Shown: in pieces, positions 1-7,616 of the stretch
Numbering within the stretch: the first letter of the stretch is position 1
How the letters are laid out: every line of letters begins with the position of its first letter
Origin: Clostridia bacterium
GTDB taxonomy: Bacteria; Bacillota; DSM-521; Neomoorellales; JACIYF01
Direction: 5' to 3'
DNA length: 52,967 nucleotides
Assembly (NCBI GenBank): GCA_014360065.1
Contig: JACIYF010000006.1
Span: 1 to 52,967, forward strand
The notes under the pieces: model-generated
Told to the model about the DNA's origin: nothing
The model's input: the letters and a program-made list of their open reading frames with translations, nothing else
Databases searched by the model: none
Program-made: the position numbers and the translations under genes

Positions 1-2
1 AA

Positions 3-341
3 GCCAAACGAATCATGCAGCGGCACAACATCGCTCCTGGGGGCGGACTGAAGGCCCTGGAAGAAGCTTTGAAATGGCGCCTTTATGCTTACATTAACAG
101 GCAGGAAATCCAGTGGTTAGCGCCGAATAAAATGGTGTTTAAGATGATTGACTGCCGGGTCCAAGCCGCGCGCCGACGCAAGGGATTAGCTGATTTTCCA
201 TGCAAGTCGGTGGGGCTGGTAGAATATAGTGGTTTTGCTCATACCATCGATCCCCGAATCGAGACTCGCTGTTTGGGGTGTCCGCCCGATCCAGTGGGTG
301 ATGATTACTTTTGCGCTTGGGAGTTTACGTTGAAGGAATGA
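3..341 (+). CDS. DUF6125-like cytosolic protein, 5' end outside window
   Basis: The reading frame is open to the left edge, so the true start lies outside the window; the ATG at 15 is internal. The visible 112 residues contain a conserved-looking C-terminal half with DCRVQAARRRKGL, FPCKSVG, ARG/Cys-rich RCLGCPPD and a terminal CAWEFTL. From memory this matches small clostridial proteins annotated DUF6125 (related to L-2-amino-thiazoline-4-carboxylate hydrolase-like proteins). The cysteines could bind a ligand, but no catalytic role is demonstrated. It lies about 105 bp upstream of the acyl-CoA dehydrogenase on the same strand; co-transcription is possible but not shown. Confidence 0.6.
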   Translation, partial: AKRIMQRHNIAPGGGLKALEEALKWRLYAYINRQEIQWLAPNKMVFKMIDCRVQAARRRKGLADFPCKSVGLVEYSGFAHTIDPRIETRCLGCPPDPVGDDYFCAWEFTLKE

Positions 342-447
342 AGGTTATAATTGGATACGATTGTGAAAGGTTACACAAGGCCAAGTGCATGCTCAGGGTC
401 TGATCCTAGGCCCAACTATAAAATTCAACAACGAGAGGAGTAATACC

Positions 448-1587
448 ATGGATCTAAAGTTGACCGAGGAACAGCAGATGTTGCGCCAAATGGTCCGGGA
501 CTTTGCTGAGGAGAAGGTCAAGCCGGGAGCAGCTGAGCGCGATGAAACCGAGCATTTCGACCGTTCTCTTTTTGATCAAATGGCAGAACTAGGGCTCACC
601 GGCATTCCTTTTCCGGTTGAATATGGCGGTGGCGGAGCGGATACGCTAAGCTATGCCATAGCTGTGGAGGAAATATCCCGGGTTGATGCCTCCGCTGGTA
701 CTACTCTTTCTGCCCATACCTCCCTTGCTAGCTGGCCCATCTATAAATACGGGACCGAAGAGCAAAAGCAGAAGTACTTGGTACCGCTCTGTGAAGGCAA
801 ACACCTCGGCGCCTTTGGGCTAACCGAGCCTTCAGCCGGGTCTGATGCCGGATCCTTGCGCCTCTCGGCCAAGAAAACCAATTCCGGTTATGTGCTTGAT
901 GGCACCAAGATCTTTATTACCAACGCCGGCGAAGCCGAGACTTACGTCGTATTTGCTTCCACCGACCGCTCTAAGGGTCACCGCGGTATCAGCGCTTTCA
1001 TTGTAGAGAAAGGAACTCCTGGCTTTTCCTTTGGCAAAAAAGAAAAGAAAATGGGCATTCGGAGTTCAGCTACAGTAGAATTGGTCTTCGAAAACTGCGA
1101 AATACCAGCAGAAAACTTGCTGGGTGAGGAAGGCAAGGGCTTCTATATTGCCCTATCGACGTTGGACGGAGGCCGGATCGGAATTGCTGCTCAGGCCGTA
1201 GGAATTGCCCAAGGTGCTTTCGAAGAAGCCCTAAACTACGCCAAGGAACGCCAGCAGTTCGGCAAACCCATTGCCCAGCAGCAGGGTATCCAGTTCATGC
1301 TAGCAGAGATGGCCACCAAGATTGAGGCAGCCCGGATGCTAGTCTACAAGGCCGCCTTGCTAAAAGATGCCGGTGAGCCTTATGGTCACGCCAGTGCCAT
1401 GGCCAAGCTTTTTGCTGCCGAAGTAGCCATGGAAGTCACCACCAAGGCGGTACAAATCTTTGGCGGCTATGGTTACACTCGCGAATACCCAGTTGAGAGA
1501 ATGATGCGCGACGCCAAGATTACCGAGATTTACGAAGGTACCAGCGAAATCCAAAAGGTAGTGATTTCTTCTTATCTCCTGCGGTAA
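448..1587 (+). CDS. acyl-CoA dehydrogenase (short-chain/butyryl-CoA type)
   Basis: FAD flavoenzyme that desaturates acyl-CoA at the alpha-beta bond. The frame is open further upstream, but the ATG at 448 follows GAGAGGAG with good spacing and gives 379 residues, the usual family length. Both family signatures are present: [15 protein letters not shown] in the middle domain and [15 protein letters not shown] near the C-terminus. The glutamate of the second motif (about residue 363) is the catalytic base in short-chain and butyryl-CoA dehydrogenases. No etfAB or crotonase gene is adjacent, so the substrate chain length and electron acceptor cannot be settled here. It ends at a shared stem-loop with the convergent DUF815 gene. 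Confidence 0.95.
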   Translation: MDLKLTEEQQMLRQMVRDFAEEKVKPGAAERDETEHFDRSLFDQMAELGLTGIPFPVEYGGGGADTLSYAIAVEEISRVDASAGTTLSAHTSLASWPIYKYGTEEQKQKYLVPLCEGKHLGAFGLTEPSAGSDAGSLRLSAKKTNSGYVLDGTKIFITNAGEAETYVVFASTDRSKGHRGISAFIVEKGTPGFSFGKKEKKMGIRSSATVELVFENCEIPAENLLGEEGKGFYIALSTLDGGRIGIAAQAVGIAQGAFEEALNYAKERQQFGKPIAQQQGIQFMLAEMATKIEAARMLVYKAALLKDAGEPYGHASAMAKLFAAEVAMEVTTKAVQIFGGYGYTREYPVERMMRDAKITEIYEGTSEIQKVVISSYLLR

Positions 1588-1609
1588 GCAGGTAACTCTT
1601 AGAAAGGAT

Positions 1610-1651
1610 CAAGCTCGGGTTGGGCTGTGATTAGCCTTGAACCCGAGCTTG
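1610..1651. terminator. stem-loop between convergent genes, probable bidirectional terminator
   Basis: A perfect 12-bp inverted repeat (CAAGCTCGGGTT at 1610-1621, AACCCGAGCTTG at 1640-1651) with an 18-nt loop lies between the acyl-CoA dehydrogenase stop and the convergent DUF815 stop. A short T-rich run (TTCTT) follows on the plus strand. Position and symmetry suit a terminator used from both sides, although the T-tract is weak. Confidence 0.7.
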
Positions 1652-1654
1652 TTC

Positions 1655-3160
1655 TTACCAAGCCATTGCTAGAGGTTCGCCACTTCTAATTCTACCTTCT
1701 ATGTAATCGATGAACTGGCGAGCGCTACGGCCAGACCGGCCATTATGCCATACTTGCCACCGCAAGGCTAGTTGGCGAAGCTGGTGCCGGTCCACGTCCA
1801 ACTTCCTTTGCTCGGCCAAGGCGTCGACGATTCTAAGGTAACCTTCCTGGTTTGGGCTGGCAAAAGTCACCACCAACCCAAAGCGGTCGACCAAAGATAG
1901 CTTCTCCTGAAAACTATCTTGGACTCGAACTTCGTCCCCTTGCCGTTCGCTAAAGGTTTCCCGAACTAGGTTCCTACGGTTAGAGGTCGCATAAATCAAG
2001 AGGTTAGCGGGCTGGTCTTCAAGCCCTCCTTCCAGGGCGGTTTTGGCAGCTCTGTACCCCGGATCAGCATCATCGAAGGCCAGGTCATCAATAAAGATGA
2101 TATACTTCTGGGGTCGGACGGCCAACTGCCGCATCAGTAGTGGAAGGTCTAGCACGTCAGCCTTAGCTAGTTCTACCAACCGTAGCCCTCGGTAAGCATA
2201 CTGGTTCAACAAGGCCTTAACTGTAGATGATTTACCAGTACCGCGGTCCCCATATAGAAGAACATTATTGGCAGGATAGCCGTCCAAAAAATACTCGGTA
2301 TTTTCAAGTATTACTCGGTGTTCCTCAGCCAGACCCACCAGGTGGTCCAGGCAGATAGGGTCAGGGTTTCTAATGCCTACCAGATGACCTCCACCAAAGC
2401 CGTCAGCCCGGCTACCCCCCTGTTTACCCCGTTGCCACCGAAAGGCCACAAACCGGGCAAACAGGCCCCAACCCACCTCCTGATAATAACGGCCCAGCTC
2501 ATCCAAAGCTGACTCCCAGGAACTGCGCTCAGCGATCGCTAGCTTGACCCGCTGGCGCCGAGCCTCTAGCCAAGAGACAGCAGCACTTACAGTCTGCGGG
2601 TGGCGGACCAGAGTAGTAGGCTCACAGTTCAACTTAAACTGGCTCGGCCATTCGGCCCAGGTATGGGGATCAAAAGGATTCAATGCCTGGCCCAGGCCAC
2701 AAGCAACACCAACCTCATGGCCAGCAGTCAAATGGCCTATTTGTTTCGAGCCTGGTGAGAGCTCTGGAGCTCCTGTCTCCTTTAATATTTGGCAAGCTGT
2801 AGCTTTGATTTGCCCAGCCGTTATGCCGGCCAATTGCTGAAGGGTGGATAGGTCTCTTGCCGCCAACTCGGCAATACCAGGATCAACCGCGCCAATTCCG
2901 CCTAAGCCCGCCTGGCGGCTGAATTGGTTTTCGTCATCAATGATCAAATCCAGCAGGTAGCCTGGCCAGCCGCACTCCCAGGCCAGCGAGCAGAAACGAT
3001 GGTACTTTTTAAAGATCTCCTGAAGGCAAGGCGGCGTGGAAGCTAGGCTCTCTAGTAACTGCTGCAGTGAGCTTACCACCCTGTCGTTGGCAACCTGAGA
3101 AAAAACCGTAAGCCCATGGGGCAGCAATGCTGCCCGTTCAACCCAAGAAGCTCCAGCCAT
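1655..3160 (-). CDS. DUF815-family AAA+ ATPase
   Basis: The C-terminal half carries the DUF815 signature. A Walker A P-loop, GDRGTGKSS, lies at about residues 305-313, Walker B is IIFIDDLAF at about 355-363, and it continues into LEGGLEDQPANLLIYATSNRRNL, a sensor-like stretch. The N-terminal 280 residues are less conserved. DUF815 proteins are AAA+ ATPases of unknown role, common in Clostridia. The start is either GTG 3163 or ATG 3160; AGGAG sits 5 and 8 nt upstream respectively, so ATG is preferred. The gene is transcribed away from the lyase/oxidoreductase operon's 3' end and probably has its own promoter at 3211-3219. Confidence 0.85.
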   Translation of the reverse strand: MAGASWVERAALLPHGLTVFSQVANDRVVSSLQQLLESLASTPPCLQEIFKKYHRFCSLAWECGWPGYLLDLIIDDENQFSRQAGLGGIGAVDPGIAELAARDLSTLQQLAGITAGQIKATACQILKETGAPELSPGSKQIGHLTAGHEVGVACGLGQALNPFDPHTWAEWPSQFKLNCEPTTLVRHPQTVSAAVSWLEARRQRVKLAIAERSSWESALDELGRYYQEVGWGLFARFVAFRWQRGKQGGSRADGFGGGHLVGIRNPDPICLDHLVGLAEEHRVILENTEYFLDGYPANNVLLYGDRGTGKSSTVKALLNQYAYRGLRLVELAKADVLDLPLLMRQLAVRPQKYIIFIDDLAFDDADPGYRAAKTALEGGLEDQPANLLIYATSNRRNLVRETFSERQGDEVRVQDSFQEKLSLVDRFGLVVTFASPNQEGYLRIVDALAEQRKLDVDRHQLRQLALRWQVWHNGRSGRSARQFIDYIEGRIRSGEPLAMAW

Positions 3161-3210
3161 CACTAAGACTCCTATCCGGGTAATCTATGGGAACAAGCTA
3201 TCCGGGGGAT

Positions 3211-3219
3211 ATTATATCA
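3211..3219 (-). promoter_or_regulatory. extended -10 promoter for the DUF815 ATPase
   Basis: Read on the minus strand, TGATATAAT is an extended -10 element (TG-n-TATAAT). It directly follows the stop codon of the PLP lyase and lies about 50 bp upstream of the DUF815 start. A poor -35 candidate, TTGGCT, lies 15 nt upstream. This would let the ATPase gene be expressed independently of the upstream operon. Confidence 0.45.
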
Positions 3220-4410
3220 CATACCAGCCCTAGCCAAGGCCTGATCTAAATCAGCCATGAGATCGTCGATGTCCTCGAGTCCCAAGGATAGGCGGACCAT
3301 GGAGGGATTGAGCTGGCGAAACCGCAACCATTCGGGATCCTTAGCAGCGGAAACCCCGCTCAAGGGATACCATACCAGGCTCTCAAAGCTACCCCAGCTA
3401 GCGGCAATGCGGAAAAGCTCGAGGCGATCCATGAATTGAGATACCGCCTGAGGCCCGCCCTTTAGCTCCATGACTATAATGGCGCTGGCGCCCCGCATTT
3501 GGCGAGAAGCCAAGTCATGCTGGGGATGAGAAGGTAAAAAAGGATAATAAACCCGAGATACCCGAGGGTGCTGCTCCAGGAACTTGGCCACCTCAAGGCC
3601 GGCCCGGTTGAAGTGCTGCATCCGCAAAGGAAAAGTGCGTAAGCCTCGCAGGACCAACCATGCCTCGAAAGGGCCAGGAATGCCGCCGATGAGGGCATGC
3701 TCACGGCGCAGCAGCCCGGCGATGGTTTCCTCGTCACCGCAAACCGCCCCCATGAGCACATCCCCATGGCCGTTCAGGTACTTAGTAGCCGCATGCACCA
3801 CAATGTCAATTCCAAAGTCTCGGGGGTTCTGGTTGTAAGGGGTTGCCAGAGTATTATCGATGATAGTTGTGATGCCATGGCTCTTAGCAAGTTCAGCTAC
3901 TGCACCCAAGTCCTGCAGGGCCAAGGTTGAACTGGTAGGGCTCTCCAAATAGATGACGCGGGTGTTAGGGCGCATGGCCTCAAGGAAATCATCTGGGCTC
4001 TCCCCAGAAACGAAGGTTACCTCGATTCCAAACCGGGGAGCAACTTCCGTAAGCAACCGGTAGGCGTTCTTATAGACACCGCTTACGCTGACAATGTGAT
4101 CTCCAGCCTGGGCTTTACCTAGCACCGCAGCAGCAATAGCTGCCATACCCGAGCCAAAGCATTTGCAGGCGGGAGCCTTCTCGAGGGCGGCAATTTTCTT
4201 TTCCAGTACCTGGACCGTAGGGTTGAGACCTCGGGTATAATAGTAGCGTTCCGGCCCCCGCCCGGCAAAATAATCTTCGGCCTCCTCAAGGGTATGGAAA
4301 TAGAAGTTAACAGTTTCAAACACTGGAGGAACGATGGAATCGAGGAAATCCCCTTTCTTCTCCCCGTGATGCACGCAGGTAGTCGAGTAATGATCAGAAC
4401 CCCCGCCCAC
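3217..4410 (-). CDS. Cys/Met-metabolism PLP enzyme (methionine gamma-lyase / cystathionine gamma-lyase type)
   Basis: Fold-type I PLP enzyme of the Cys/Met metabolism family. The PLP-binding segment HAATKYLNGHGD contains the Schiff-base lysine; other family features are YYYTRGLNPTVQVLEKKIAALE, CFGSGMAA and DNTLATPYNQNP. The frame extends to a TTG at 4431, but GAGGAGG at 4425-4419 lies 8 nt before GTG 4410, which I take as the start (397 residues, usual length). It is the last gene of the 2-oxoacid oxidoreductase operon, 27 nt after korC. That context favours a gamma-elimination role yielding a 2-oxoacid, ammonia and a thiol, rather than cystathionine synthesis. Exact substrate (methionine, homocysteine, cystathionine) cannot be told from sequence. 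Confidence 0.85.
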   Translation of the reverse strand: MGGGSDHYSTTCVHHGEKKGDFLDSIVPPVFETVNFYFHTLEEAEDYFAGRGPERYYYTRGLNPTVQVLEKKIAALEKAPACKCFGSGMAAIAAAVLGKAQAGDHIVSVSGVYKNAYRLLTEVAPRFGIEVTFVSGESPDDFLEAMRPNTRVIYLESPTSSTLALQDLGAVAELAKSHGITTIIDNTLATPYNQNPRDFGIDIVVHAATKYLNGHGDVLMGAVCGDEETIAGLLRREHALIGGIPGPFEAWLVLRGLRTFPLRMQHFNRAGLEVAKFLEQHPRVSRVYYPFLPSHPQHDLASRQMRGASAIIVMELKGGPQAVSQFMDRLELFRIAASWGSFESLVWYPLSGVSAAKDPEWLRFRQLNPSMVRLSLGLEDIDDLMADLDQALARAGM

Positions 4411-4437
4411 AGCAGCTACCTCCTCACCCAAGAAGCA

Positions 4438-4980
4438 CTATGCTTTTGCTCTCGCCAGCTCCACTCCCCGCCCAAGAGCCTTAAGGTTCAGCTCGGCCGC
4501 CTTCTGGCCGAAGCGGTGGGTTATGGCCCTCTCCAGGGACTCAAGCTTTATGAGGCCGGAGAGCGCCTGGATGGCCCCCAGGGCCACCAGGTTGGTTACC
4601 CCCACCCGGCCCAGGTCCCGGGCGGTCTCGGTGAGGGGAAACCCAAAGGATTGGGCCTTGGGCTTAGGATCCGGCCTTACCAGGTCGGAGTCGTAGATTA
4701 GAAGGGCCGCCTCCGAAAGCTTGGGAGCATAGAGGTCGTAGGCTTCCTGGGTGAGGGCAAGGACGATGTCGGGATCCTCCACCCCGGGGTAGATGATCTC
4801 GTGGGCGCTTATGACCACCTCCGATTGGGAGAAGCCGCCCCGGCTGGCGATGCCGTAGGACTGGGTCTGGGTGGCATTCAGGTTCTCAAACACGGAGGCA
4901 GCTTCGGCAAGGAGGATGCCGGCCACGATCAGCCCCTGCCCTCCCTCTCCGGCAAGAATCACCTGCCAGGTGTCCTTCAT
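4438..4980 (-). CDS. korC: 2-oxoacid:ferredoxin oxidoreductase, gamma subunit
   Basis: Small subunit of the KGOR/POR superfamily, recognised from the N-terminal ILAGEGGQGLIVAGILLAEAA and TQTQSYGIASRGGFSQSEV, typical of the gamma domain that contacts coenzyme A and the other subunits. Length (180 residues) is usual. Its ATG overlaps the korB stop in an ATGA arrangement, indicating translational coupling. It is the third oxidoreductase gene in the order delta-alpha-beta-gamma, before the PLP lyase. The symbol is by homology; substrate could be 2-oxoglutarate, 2-oxobutyrate or a branched-chain oxoacid. Confidence 0.9.
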   Translation of the reverse strand: MKDTWQVILAGEGGQGLIVAGILLAEAASVFENLNATQTQSYGIASRGGFSQSEVVISAHEIIYPGVEDPDIVLALTQEAYDLYAPKLSEAALLIYDSDLVRPDPKPKAQSFGFPLTETARDLGRVGVTNLVALGAIQALSGLIKLESLERAITHRFGQKAAELNLKALGRGVELARAKA

Positions 4981-5810
4981 ACCTGTCCCTCCTTTTGGGC
5001 CCGGGCCTGGATGTCCCGGTAGCGGGTGTTAAAGTCGGGGTCGTCCCCCTCGTGGAGCTTGCCGATGGGGAAGGAGCCGGGGGGAAGATCATCCCTTTTT
5101 TCCCGGAAGGATTTTACCGGTACGGCATGGTCCCGGAGCCACTCCATCATCTTTACCGCCCCTCCCAGCTGGTTTCTTCGGCCATATTGGGTGGGGCAGG
5201 GGCTCATCACCTCCACGAAGGAAAAGCCCTTCTTTTCGATGCCTTCCCTTAGGAGCCGGTCAAGCTGGGGCACGTGGTAGGCGGTGCCCCGGGCCACGTA
5301 GTTTGCCCCGGCGGCCATAACCAGCTCGCAGAGGTCGAACTCCCGCTCCGGGTTGCCGTAGGCGGTGGTGCTGGTAACGGCTCCGGCGGGAGTGGTGGCC
5401 GATACCTGGCCGCCGGTCATGCCGTAGTTGTGGTTGTTGACCACCACGGCCAGGAGATCGATGTTCCTCCTTGCGGCATGGATCAGGTGGTTTCCGCCGA
5501 TGGTGGCCCCGTCCCCGTCCCCCATGAGGACGATGACACAAAGCTTTGGGTTTGCCGCTTTAATGCCGGTGGCGAAGGCCAGGGCCCGCCCGTGGGTGCC
5601 GTGGAGGGCGTTGGTGGAAAGGTAGTCGTCGGCCTTGCCCCAGCAGCCGATGCCGGTCACCACCACCACCTGGTTTCTCTCAAGGCCGAGCTCAGCCAGG
5701 GCCCGAGCCAGGGAGGAGAGGACGATGCCGTTTCCGCACCCCGAGCACCAGAGGTGGGGGAGCATGCTGTGGTCGAGGTAGCGCTTAAAGCTGGGGTTAA
5801 GCCTGGGCAC
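4977..5810 (-). CDS. korB: 2-oxoacid:ferredoxin oxidoreductase, beta (TPP) subunit
   Basis: Thiamine-diphosphate subunit: HLWCSGCGNGI near the N-terminus and the TPP/Mg motif GDGDGATIGGNHLIHA ending in NNHNYGMTGGQ. The open frame runs upstream to 5885, but GTG 5810 is preceded by AAGGAGG at 9-nt spacing and gives 277 residues with a family-like N-terminus (PRLNPSFKRYLDHSMLPHLW). It overlaps the 3' end of korA by 14 nt. It catalyses oxidative decarboxylation of a 2-oxoacid to acyl-CoA together with korA, korC and the ferredoxin-like korD. Confidence 0.92.
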   Translation of the reverse strand: MPRLNPSFKRYLDHSMLPHLWCSGCGNGIVLSSLARALAELGLERNQVVVVTGIGCWGKADDYLSTNALHGTHGRALAFATGIKAANPKLCVIVLMGDGDGATIGGNHLIHAARRNIDLLAVVVNNHNYGMTGGQVSATTPAGAVTSTTAYGNPEREFDLCELVMAAGANYVARGTAYHVPQLDRLLREGIEKKGFSFVEVMSPCPTQYGRRNQLGGAVKMMEWLRDHAVPVKSFREKRDDLPPGSFPIGKLHEGDDPDFNTRYRDIQARAQKEGQV

Positions 5811-6936
5811 TGCCGGCCACCTCCTTAATGCGGGAAAGGATCTCCTTGGGGGTAAATCCTTCGCCGTTGGCCTTGTGGAGGCCAAACACCTTGTCTTTTC
5901 CTGCGGCCCTTTTTACCTCGTGCACCAGCTGGCCGAGGTTTAGCTCGCATACCAGGACCGATGAGGCCCGCCGGGCTTCCTTTTCCACCAGCTCCTCGGG
6001 GAAGGGCCAGAGGGTGATAAGCTGAAGCACCCCCGCCCTTATGCCCTCCCCTTTGGCCCTTTGGGCTGCCGCCCGGGCGGGGCGGGTGGTGGCCCCGAAG
6101 GTTATGATGAGAAGGTCGAATTCATCACCGGGGTAGTAGCGCTTAAAATGAACGATCTCGTCCATATGCCGGGTGAGCTTAGAGAACAGCCGCTCGATCT
6201 TTTTTGCGGCATTTTCGGGGTCGTTTTGGCTGTAGCCCCGCTCCCCGTGCATGGAGCTGGTGGCGTGGAAGATGTACTCTGACCCGTAGTAGGCTAAAGG
6301 CGGCACCCCGTCGGGGTCAGGCTTAAAGGGGAGGTATTCCTCCGGGGGGCAAGTGGGGAGCTTTCGGTCCACCACCTTTATGGAGGATGGGTCGGGAAGC
6401 TCCACGTTCTCCCGCATGTGGGCCACGATCTCATCGGCCAAGAGGATTACCGGCACCCGGAAGCGCTCGGAGAGGTTGAAGGCCTCGATGGTAAGATCGA
6501 AGCACTCCCTTACCGTGGCCGGGGAAAGGCAGATTACGGCCTGGTCCCCGTGGCGGCCCCACCTCGCCTGCATCAGGTCGGCCTGGGCCGGCTTGGTGGC
6601 AAGGCCGGTGCTGGGGCCGGAGCGCTGGACGTCCACCACCACGCAGGGCACCTCCTCCATCACCGCCACCCCCAGGTTCTCCTGCATCAGGGAGAAGCCG
6701 GGGCCGCTGGTGGCGGTAAAGGACTTCACCCCGGAAAGGGAGGCGCCGATGATGGCGGCCATGCTGGCCAGCTCATCCTCCATCTGCAAATATACCCCGC
6801 CCACCTGGGGAAGCCTTCTCGATGCCACCTCGGCGATCTCCGAGGAGGGGGTGATGGGGTAGCCGGCATAGAAACGGGCCCCGCAAGCTATGGCCCCTTC
6901 GGCTATGGCTTCATTTCCCTGCATGAAAAGCTGCAT
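5797..6936 (-). CDS. korA: 2-oxoacid:ferredoxin oxidoreductase, alpha subunit
   Basis: Alpha subunit: begins MQLFMQGNEAIAEGAIACGARFYAGYPITPSSEIAE, the standard 2-oxoglutarate-type N-terminus, and contains TSGPGFSLMQENLG and VVVDVQRSGPSTGLATKPAQ. The open frame runs to 7002, but the operon start is one of two adjacent ATGs (6939, overlapping the korD stop, and 6936). GGAGGG at 6948-6943 is 6 nt from ATG 6936, which is chosen (379 residues). Lack of a fused gamma domain fits the KGOR-like rather than fused POR architecture. Confidence 0.92.
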   Translation of the reverse strand: MQLFMQGNEAIAEGAIACGARFYAGYPITPSSEIAEVASRRLPQVGGVYLQMEDELASMAAIIGASLSGVKSFTATSGPGFSLMQENLGVAVMEEVPCVVVDVQRSGPSTGLATKPAQADLMQARWGRHGDQAVICLSPATVRECFDLTIEAFNLSERFRVPVILLADEIVAHMRENVELPDPSSIKVVDRKLPTCPPEEYLPFKPDPDGVPPLAYYGSEYIFHATSSMHGERGYSQNDPENAAKKIERLFSKLTRHMDEIVHFKRYYPGDEFDLLIITFGATTRPARAAAQRAKGEGIRAGVLQLITLWPFPEELVEKEARRASSVLVCELNLGQLVHEVKRAAGKDKVFGLHKANGEGFTPKEILSRIKEVAGSAQA

Positions 6937-7124
6937 CATACACCCTCCACTTCTACGGCCAGATCCGGGCAGCGCATAACGCAGAGCCCGCAGGCGCTGC
7001 ACCGGTCAGGCCTTTCTACTACCGGCCCTCCGGCCCGGTCGGATCCGAAAACCTCCCTTGGGCAGAAGGCAATGCAGATGCCGCATTGCTTGCAGCGGTG
7101 AGGATCGATGGTGATGGATGGCAT
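6936..7124 (-). CDS. korD: 2-oxoacid:ferredoxin oxidoreductase, delta (2x[4Fe-4S]) subunit
   Basis: A 62-residue ferredoxin-like protein with two complete CxxCxxCxxxCP motifs (CKQCGICIAFCP and CSACGLCVMRCP). It would pass electrons from the TPP/cluster core to free ferredoxin. It is the first gene of the minus-strand operon. Its start ATG follows GGAGG (7133-7129) with suitable spacing. The stop overlaps the alpha-subunit start. Upstream to 7403 I see no gene; a small inverted repeat (CTTGAGA at 7310-7316, TCTCAAG at 7324-7330) lies in this leader and could be regulatory. Confidence 0.92.
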   Translation of the reverse strand: MPSITIDPHRCKQCGICIAFCPREVFGSDRAGGPVVERPDRCSACGLCVMRCPDLAVEVEGV

Positions 7125-7403
7125 GATGATTCCTCCTAAACATAAGCGCTAAGGCATGTTCTGTTACTAACAGGCTTACCCTGCAAAAACCTTGCCATTG
7201 CAGCAGCATAAAGAAAGGTCGAGAAGAGAGAAGCCCGCGGCACTAACTCTAAACAGCTTCGAGCTCCTAGCAGAAAGGCCTGGGTTCTGGGCAGCTGAGC
7301 ACTTGCCATCTTGAGAAATGGCATCTCAAGTTGCGAAGAGAAGGTTACCCTGGTTGGTCCGCAGAAGGGATCCAATGTATACAGTATTCATAGGCTTGCC
7401 CCC

Positions 7404-7432
7404 TTGACTGAAGCTTGTTACTCCTTTAACAT
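7404..7432 (+). promoter_or_regulatory. promoter for the glutamine-synthetase-like gene
   Basis: TTGACT at 7404-7409 and TAACAT at 7427-7432 are separated by 17 nt, a good sigma-A layout. Predicted transcription begins near 7439, giving a leader of about 180 nt that contains the hairpin at 7467-7505 before the GS-like start at 7617. Confidence 0.55.
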
Positions 7433-7466
7433 GTGGCACTAGACCAAAGGAATAGTTGGGGCGAAG

Positions 7467-7522
7467 GCGTCCGTGGAGTTGGGCTCACAGCCCAACGGCG
7501 GACGCTTTTGCTTTTGAGCCCA
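7467..7522 (+). terminator. intrinsic-terminator-like leader hairpin with a competing pairing (possible attenuator)
   Basis: An outer stem GCGTCCG (7467-7473)/CGGACGC (7499-7505) encloses an inner stem TTGGGCT (7479-7485)/AGCCCAA (7489-7495). TTTTGCTTTT follows at 7506-7515, so it resembles an intrinsic terminator lying inside the leader, not after a gene. TGGGCTCA at 7480-7487 can instead pair with TGAGCCCA at 7515-7522, which would break the inner stem. Mutually exclusive pairings next to a T-run suggest transcription attenuation of the nitrogen genes; the signal is unknown. Confidence 0.5.
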
Positions 7523-7616
7523 GCTAAGCTAGGGAGGCTATTACAGCCGGTCCGGTGGGCGCCAGGCGAGTGGGCGGGCTCGGAGTAGATTTTCGGGAGA
7601 GGTGGTTTATTCCGCC

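Noticed and set aside
6353-7101. Long plus-strand open frames opposite the kor genes
   Set aside because: They are GC-rich shadows of korA/korB/korD, whose iron-sulfur and TPP motifs are unmistakable.
7136-7375. 79-codon minus-strand ORF upstream of korD
   Set aside because: No homology recognised and no ribosome-binding site; it overlaps the likely regulatory leader.
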